Below, one piece after another: positions 60,529 through 64,000 of a stretch of 64,000 bases of DNA (position 1 is its first letter; each line of letters starts with the position of its first letter). Under the pieces are notes generated by a model that was given only the letters and a program-made list of their open reading frames with translations, was not told where the DNA came from and ran no database searches. Source of the stretch: Gluconobacter vitians (GTDB taxonomy: Bacteria > Pseudomonadota > Alphaproteobacteria > Acetobacterales > Acetobacteraceae); assembly GCF_015244565.1 (NCBI RefSeq), contig NZ_JABCQG010000009.1:1-64000 (forward strand), given 5' to 3'. The position numbers and the translations under genes were made by a program.

Positions 60529-62259
60529 ATGTCAGCGTCCCTGAAAAGTAGTTCCGAGGTCAGCAACGCCTCGCTCATTCATTCCCTCCGTGCCATCGTG
60601 GGCGCGCGCCACGTCCTGACCAAGCCGAGCGCAACCTACCGTTTCCGCAAGGGCTTCCGATTCGGCATGGGTGACGTGGTTGCGGTTCTCCAGCCCAGCA
60701 GTCTGGTGGAGCTGTGGCGCGCCGCAAAGCTCTGCGCCGAGACGGGCCGGATCATCATCATGCAGGCCGCCAATACCGGCCTGACCGGCGGTTCTACCCC
60801 TGACGGCAATGACTACGACCGCGATGTCGTCATCATCAGCACGAACCGTCTGGACGGCATCCACCTGATCGGTCAGGGCAAGCAGGTCGTCTGCCTGCCG
60901 GGCTCCACCCTGCATGATCTGGAAGAAAAACTGGCTGCGATCGGTCGCGAACCCCATTCCGTGATCGGTTCGTCCTGTATCGGCGCCTCGGTTCTCGGCG
61001 GCGTCAGCAACAACTCCGGCGGCGCGTTGGTGCAGCGTGGACCGGCCTTTACCGAGATGGCCCTGTTCGGCCAGATGGGCGAGGACGGCAAACTCCATCT
61101 CGTCAATCATCTCGGCATCCGTCTTGAAGGCAATCCCGAGCAGATCCTTGCCGCCGTACAGGCCGGACAGCTTCCGGAAAGCGCCATCGACTGGAAAGCC
61201 GGTCGCGGTCATGACGAGAACTACGCCACCCATGTCCGGGACGTGGATGCCGACACTCCCGCCCGCTTCAATGCCGATCCCAACCGCTGGTATGAAGCCG
61301 CAGGCTGTGCGGGCAAGCTGGTCGTGTTTGCTGTCCGTCTCGACACGTTCGAAGCCAACAGGAATCCGGGCGTGTTCTATATCGGGACGAACAACACATC
61401 CGACCTCGAAGACCTCCGCCGTCACGCCCTGACCCATTTCGACGAGCTGCCGATCGCCGGTGAATACCTGCATCGCGATGCGTTCAATATTGCCGAAAAA
61501 TACGGCAAGGACACGTTTGCGGTCATCCGCTATTTCGGTACGAAATACCTGCCGATGTTCTTCTCCATGAAGTCCAGGTTCGACGTTTTCGCGCAGCGCC
61601 TGCCATTCCTGCCGGATCATTTCAGCGATCTGGCAATGCAGTTTATCAGCCGCTTTCTGCCGAAACAGCTTCCCCAACGCATGTGCGACTACCGCGACCG
61701 TTTCGAGCATCACCTGATGCTCAAGGTCTCCGCCCATATGACCGCACCCGTCCGTGCCTATCTGGAGCAGTGGGCCTCAAGCACAGGTGGCGCCTTCTTC
61801 GAATGTACGCCGGATGAAGGCACGCGCGCCTTCCTGCACCGCTTCGCCGCAGCCGGTGCCGCCGTGCGTTACCGTGCGGTCCATACGAAAACCGCTGAAG
61901 ACATCGTAGCGCTCGACGTTGCCCTGCGCCGCAACGACCGTGAATGGTTCGAGGTCCTTCCCAAGGAAATCGAGGACCGGATCATCGTCAAACTCTATTA
62001 CGGCCACTTCTTCTGCCACGTGATGCACCAGGATTACGTGATCAAGAAGGGTTACAACGCCATGAAGGTGGAGCACGACATGCTTCCCGGACTGGATGCC
62101 CGCGGGGCGCGCTATCCGGCGGAACACAATGTCGGACATCTCTACAAAGCGCCCGAGGAAATGGTCGAGCATTACCGCAGCCTCGACCCCTGCAACTGCT
62201 TCAATCCGGGCATCGGTCTGGCGACAAAGAAGCGGAACTGGGTTGCCGAGAGCGTCTGA
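60529..62259 (+). CDS. dld: quinone-dependent D-lactate dehydrogenase
   Basis: A 576-residue FAD enzyme that oxidises D-lactate to pyruvate and feeds electrons to membrane ubiquinone. The FAD-binding region has MQAANTGLTGGSTP and SSCIGASVLGGVSNNSGG; the membrane-binding and cap domains follow. The ATG at 60529 is preceded by TAGGAAAG. Lactate oxidation is a prominent trait of acetic acid bacteria. T-rich sequence after the stop (about 62284-62289) may belong to a terminator. Confidence 0.92.
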   Translation: MSASLKSSSEVSNASLIHSLRAIVGARHVLTKPSATYRFRKGFRFGMGDVVAVLQPSSLVELWRAAKLCAETGRIIIMQAANTGLTGGSTPDGNDYDRDVVIISTNRLDGIHLIGQGKQVVCLPGSTLHDLEEKLAAIGREPHSVIGSSCIGASVLGGVSNNSGGALVQRGPAFTEMALFGQMGEDGKLHLVNHLGIRLEGNPEQILAAVQAGQLPESAIDWKAGRGHDENYATHVRDVDADTPARFNADPNRWYEAAGCAGKLVVFAVRLDTFEANRNPGVFYIGTNNTSDLEDLRRHALTHFDELPIAGEYLHRDAFNIAEKYGKDTFAVIRYFGTKYLPMFFSMKSRFDVFAQRLPFLPDHFSDLAMQFISRFLPKQLPQRMCDYRDRFEHHLMLKVSAHMTAPVRAYLEQWASSTGGAFFECTPDEGTRAFLHRFAAAGAAVRYRAVHTKTAEDIVALDVALRRNDREWFEVLPKEIEDRIIVKLYYGHFFCHVMHQDYVIKKGYNAMKVEHDMLPGLDARGARYPAEHNVGHLYKAPEEMVEHYRSLDPCNCFNPGIGLATKKRNWVAESV

Positions 62260-62289
62260 CGCGCTCCCGGTTCTCCCGGCCCGGTTTTT

Positions 62290-64000
62290 TCAGAATGAGG
62301 CGGTCAGGTTCATGTTGAAGGACCGCCCCATTCCGGGCAACGGCCCCAGAACACCCGTGGCATCGTAATCACCCAGCGAGAGGCCGCCAAGCGGCAGGTA
62401 ATATCGCTGGTTCAGTACGTTCGCCAGTTCGGCATTGAGCGTGAAATACCGCCAGCGATAGCTCCCCCCAAGCCCCAGCAGCGCGTAGCCCGGCGTGCGG
62501 GGCTCGTTGCGCAGCCAGTCCACGGTGTCCTTGGATTTCACGAGCGTTACCTCGACGCGACCCGTCCAGTTCTCATAGGTCTCGTGCAGCCCGATCACGC
62601 CATTTGCCGGCATCTGGTGATACAGGCCCGAATGCGTCACCAGATCCACGCCGCGCACCCAGTTGATGTTTCCGACAAGCTCGCCCCGTCCGTAAGCCGG
62701 TCTGTCCCAGAGGCGTACGGACCCTGAGGCGTTGATGCCGTAGCTCTGCGCACTGTGGTTGACGAAACCCAGCATCGACAGCCCGTTCGAAAAGCTCTCC
62801 AGTCGCCGGACGTTAATGTAGTTGTGCGTGTAGGTGTAAAACGGCTGGATTTTCAGGTCCCAGCGCTGCGTCGGGTTGGGGTCATGCCAGTTCACCGTCA
62901 CGCTGGCCGTATTGGCGATTTCGGGCGACAGATTCAGGTTTCCCACATAGCCGTTGCCATCGCCAAACCAGCCGATCATGCGCGTCGCCATGCTGCCCAT
63001 GCCCCAGGCATAGCGCTCATACAGGTTCGGTGAGCGCGTCTTGCGGGCATAGCCCCCTTCAATGGACAGACTGTCCAGCGGCTTCCAGCGTCCTGTTGCC
63101 GTGACGTCGAAATTGACGTCCGTCCGGCCGCGTGACGTCTTGTTGAATGTCTCGGCTGCGGCCGCATCCGCCATCGACATCATGCTGCTCCAGGAATAGG
63201 GCGCGACTTTCCCGGTATTCATCATCACCACATCATTGCGGAACCCGAGCTGCGTGGAAAAGCGCGGCAGCCACTGCGCATCCCATTCCGCGAAATGTCC
63301 CAGCCGGTTCCGATGGCCGTTATTGATGTTGTGATAGGTGCCAGGTCCCATCATCATGCTGCGCTGCACAGGCGGCCACCAGTCGTTCAACCCGTTATGG
63401 TCGAAGGAACTGCCCAGCTTGAGCGTATGTTTAAGCCCGAGCGGAATGGTCGCCTTGATCGCATAGGCCGCCGTCCGCGCGTCCGTGTTCATCGGCATAC
63501 CCGTGGTGGCACTATGGCCGCCCTTGTCTGACAGCATATCCATGACATGCGTCACTCGCTGCCAGGATCCGCGCACATCCAGCGTGCCCCAGTTGAAATC
63601 GCCCTTGTACTTGCCGTTCACGAAAGTGGACCGGTTGTTCGTCATGTCCATATACTGGTTGGGAAAGCCCTCATACGGGATGTCCTGCTGCCCAAAGGTC
63701 AGGGCCAGCAGATGATTGGCTTTCTTCACGCCCAGCGTCACTGCATGGTTGAAGCTCAGATAGTCCGTGGACCGCACATGCTGCCCGTTCCCGCCAGCCT
63801 GATAGTCGCTGGCATGGGAATAAGACGCTGTATAGCGCAGGCTGAACATGTCATTGGCGACCGTCAGGGAACCCGAAGCCCCTGACCCGCCGCCATTGCT
63901 GCGATAATCGCCACGCACATGCCCCGTCACGAGGATATTGCCTGTCTTGGCGAATAGCGGGTCTTTCCGTTCGACCTCCACGGTGCCGCCGATACTGTCC
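62290..64000 (-). CDS. TonB-dependent receptor, probable copper type (5' end outside window)
   Basis: The minus-strand frame runs from the stop at 62290 to the window end with no start needed: the last visible residues DSIGGTVEVERKD belong to the plug domain, so the N-terminus and signal peptide lie beyond 64000. About 569 residues are visible, mostly barrel, ending with an aromatic strand. Met- and His-rich loops (SMMMGPGTYHNINNGHRNR, WSSMMSMADAAAAE) resemble OprC/NosA-like copper receptors. A siderophore or other substrate is possible. Confidence 0.7.
   Translation of the reverse strand, partial: DSIGGTVEVERKDPLFAKTGNILVTGHVRGDYRSNGGGSGASGSLTVANDMFSLRYTASYSHASDYQAGGNGQHVRSTDYLSFNHAVTLGVKKANHLLALTFGQQDIPYEGFPNQYMDMTNNRSTFVNGKYKGDFNWGTLDVRGSWQRVTHVMDMLSDKGGHSATTGMPMNTDARTAAYAIKATIPLGLKHTLKLGSSFDHNGLNDWWPPVQRSMMMGPGTYHNINNGHRNRLGHFAEWDAQWLPRFSTQLGFRNDVVMMNTGKVAPYSWSSMMSMADAAAAETFNKTSRGRTDVNFDVTATGRWKPLDSLSIEGGYARKTRSPNLYERYAWGMGSMATRMIGWFGDGNGYVGNLNLSPEIANTASVTVNWHDPNPTQRWDLKIQPFYTYTHNYINVRRLESFSNGLSMLGFVNHSAQSYGINASGSVRLWDRPAYGRGELVGNINWVRGVDLVTHSGLYHQMPANGVIGLHETYENWTGRVEVTLVKSKDTVDWLRNEPRTPGYALLGLGGSYRWRYFTLNAELANVLNQRYYLPLGGLSLGDYDATGVLGPLPGMGRSFNMNLTASF

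Overview
The window looks like chromosomal DNA of an acetic acid bacterium, most likely Gluconobacter or a close relative in the Acetobacteraceae (alpha-Proteobacteria). The signs are a three-subunit periplasmic dehydrogenase (FAD/GMC large subunit, Tat-exported small subunit, triple-haem cytochrome c), a quinone-type D-lactate dehydrogenase, the DUF2849-cysI-DUF934 sulfite-reductase operon, the moderately high GC content and frequent GTG starts with four-base stop/start overlaps. Species assignment is inference; no 16S or other marker is present.

Layout. 1-0.46 kb: a perfect 38-bp palindrome and the 3' remnant of an aldehyde dehydrogenase gene. 0.7-1.4 kb: bacterioferritin and its ferredoxin, convergent on one terminator. 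1.5-3.2 kb: divergent AsnC-type regulator and alanine racemase. 3.3-6.4 kb: Rrf2 regulator and sulfite-reductase operon. 6.4-14.2 kb: corA, trpBA, an HdeD-like membrane protein, accD-folC and dnaB.

14.6-35.0 kb: a compact phage-like element. It has an Xre repressor, four matching TGGC-N5-GCCA operators, a leaderless-looking small ORF under a repressed promoter, two early genes, a promoter-terminator leader, terminase, portal, scaffold, capsid, connectors, contractile sheath and tube, a tail chaperone with an A AAA AAC frameshift site, baseplate genes and tail fibres. I see no integrase, replication or lysis gene and no attachment repeat. The last fibre gene stops 8 bp from the stop of the neighbouring cytochrome gene. 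This makes it either a decayed prophage or a domesticated particle (gene-transfer-agent or tailocin-like), which is the most interesting content of the window.

35.0-38.8 kb: the dehydrogenase operon (small, large, cytochrome c). 38.9-45.7 kb, all on the minus strand: a lipoprotein, an unknown protein, hslO, argF, argD and a D-aminopeptidase. 45.7-50.0 kb, plus strand: recX, a CHAP lipoprotein, tatA, methionine-salvage genes mtnB-mtnD-mtnC and ribF, closed by a strong terminator. 50.1-52.6 kb: a TonB siderophore receptor behind two Fur-box-like sites. 52.5-54.3 kb: Sel1-repeat and TraB/GumN proteins. 54.5-62.3 kb: ileS-lspA, a DUF3035 lipoprotein, mutL and dld. The window ends inside a second TonB receptor, probably of the copper type.

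On the plus strand, G exceeds C in the lines sampled on the left whatever the gene orientation, and C exceeds G on the right, with the change near 36-40 kb. This would fit a replication terminus close to the right edge of the phage element.
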